A DNA stretch of 64,000 bases from Leptasterias polaris (Eukaryota > Echinodermata > Asteroidea > Forcipulatida > Asteriidae): the NCBI GenBank assembly GCA_037783415.1, contig JAZGTN010000048.1:124001-188000 (forward strand), read 5' to 3'. The notes beneath the pieces are model-generated. The model searched no databases, was not told the origin of the DNA, and saw only the letters and a program-made list of their open reading frames with translations. Below, one piece after another: positions 63,500 to 64,000 of this stretch. The number at the start of each line of letters is the position of its first letter. The stretch's first letter is position 1. The translations under genes were made by a program, and so were the position numbers.

Positions 63500-64000
63500 A
63501 TATTTGGGGCAAGACCCCGACCACTGATAATTTAGTTTTCCTAATGCAGCCTTTTGCCCAAGTTGGAATTGGTAAAAGGTGCGGAAATAAATGCAGTGGT
63601 AAAACTGTGCCAAATCACAACAATGTTTCCAAAAAAAAGTCACCTCAAAAAAATAAAGTCGCCGCATAAAAACAAAATCGCCGCCCCCCCAAAAAAAAAG
63701 TCGTCGCCAAAAAAATAATAATAACAAAGTCACCGTTTAGGTGTCCTTTAAAGAACACCATACTGTTTGGCCTGAGTGTAATAATATGTGAAGCAAGTGC
63801 TGCGTCATCACAAACAACTCCCAGATGAGCATTATTTTGGTCTTGGAGTGGAGGCGAGCGATATTGAACAGCTTGCCATCTGTTCTGGTGTGCAGTTAGA
63901 CACCTTCGGTACTATTTCAAAAAATATTATTCCAAAAAGTGTGGGAGCAAGCACACCCCTGCTTTACACCACTGCTCAGTGGGAAGGCTTCAGATGTTAC
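63500..64000. other. Right edge: low-complexity and unassigned sequence
   Basis: A/C-rich low complexity with repeated 'aaagtcgccg'-like pieces lies at 63625-63740. The last 250 bases hold no recognised gene within the window; a short frame 'tgttactggcctgag..' is too small to judge. Confidence 0.4.

Larger units (their letters stand above)
59728..63500 (+). mobile_element. Ngaro-like tyrosine-recombinase retroelement, copy II
   Basis: The order is a gag-like zinc-knuckle end (59740-59850), reverse transcriptase (to about 60960), RNase H (61100-61420), tyrosine recombinase (61441-62400), SGNH hydrolase (62477-63016), and a 3' region with a 23-bp palindromic array (63340-63490). The left end is at the junction with the Gypsy fragment, and the gag start is missing, so it is 5'-truncated. 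The reading is broken by a few frameshifts, but the RT active site is intact, unlike copy I. The exact right end is not seen. Confidence 0.82.

Overview
This is a window of animal nuclear DNA: intron-scale spacing, vertebrate-type TTAGGG telomere repeats, polyadenylation signals, secreted multidomain lectins and a dense load of metazoan transposons. Fibrinogen-domain lectins, collagen-C1q proteins, Ngaro-like, piggyBac, hAT and Gypsy elements and tRNA-derived SINEs together suggest a marine invertebrate deuterostome. An echinoderm (sea-star-like) is my best guess, by recollection of similar repeats rather than by any search; a cephalochordate or hemichordate is not excluded.

Host genes. Only two intact host genes are well supported. 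The first (11910-14507, +) is a single-exon secreted protein with a PAN-like domain, a Thr/Ser linker and three fibrinogen-related domains (FReDs); FReDs 2 and 3 look identical even at synonymous sites. A decayed single-FReD paralogue follows at about 17.9-20.6 kb. The second (41255-42070, +) is a secreted collagen-like C1q-domain protein. Its tandem duplicate (44626-45440) has a frameshift and a SINE inserted between its TATA-like box and its start codon. All these families are pattern-recognition or complement-like in other animals, so the window may be part of an innate-immunity neighbourhood that is duplicating and decaying.

Mobile DNA, left to right: the 3' part of a piggyBac element with poly-G-bearing internal repeats (1-2779); a TTAA-flanked MITE (9.7-10.7 kb); a non-autonomous LTR element inserted in the FReD pseudogene and itself hit by an 8-bp-TSD MITE (18.6-20.6 kb); a 4.66-kb element with 140-bp inverted repeats enclosing a perfect hAT-type MITE (20.9-25.5 kb); a LINE with two intact ORFs (about 29.7-34.5 kb); a nearly complete piggyBac (35794-39626, -); SINE and LINE tails (40.2-41.0 kb); an Ngaro-like tyrosine-recombinase retroelement (about 45.8-49 kb, -); degraded Gypsy pieces (56.7-59.7 kb); and a second Ngaro-like copy that keeps an SGNH-hydrolase ORF (59.7-63.5 kb, +).

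Repeats and regulatory-looking sequence: an alternating 81/92-bp minisatellite rich in TGAATATTCA just upstream of the lectin gene, an interstitial telomere track inside an inverted repeat, a 36-37-bp minisatellite (26.0-26.8 kb), a 208-bp satellite (53.1-54.1 kb), a duplicated perfect RFX X-box (49.6 kb), and a two-copy dispersed repeat carrying a canonical histone-mRNA 3' stem-loop plus a downstream purine element (34.8 and 57.75 kb). The last is the most unexpected signal here.
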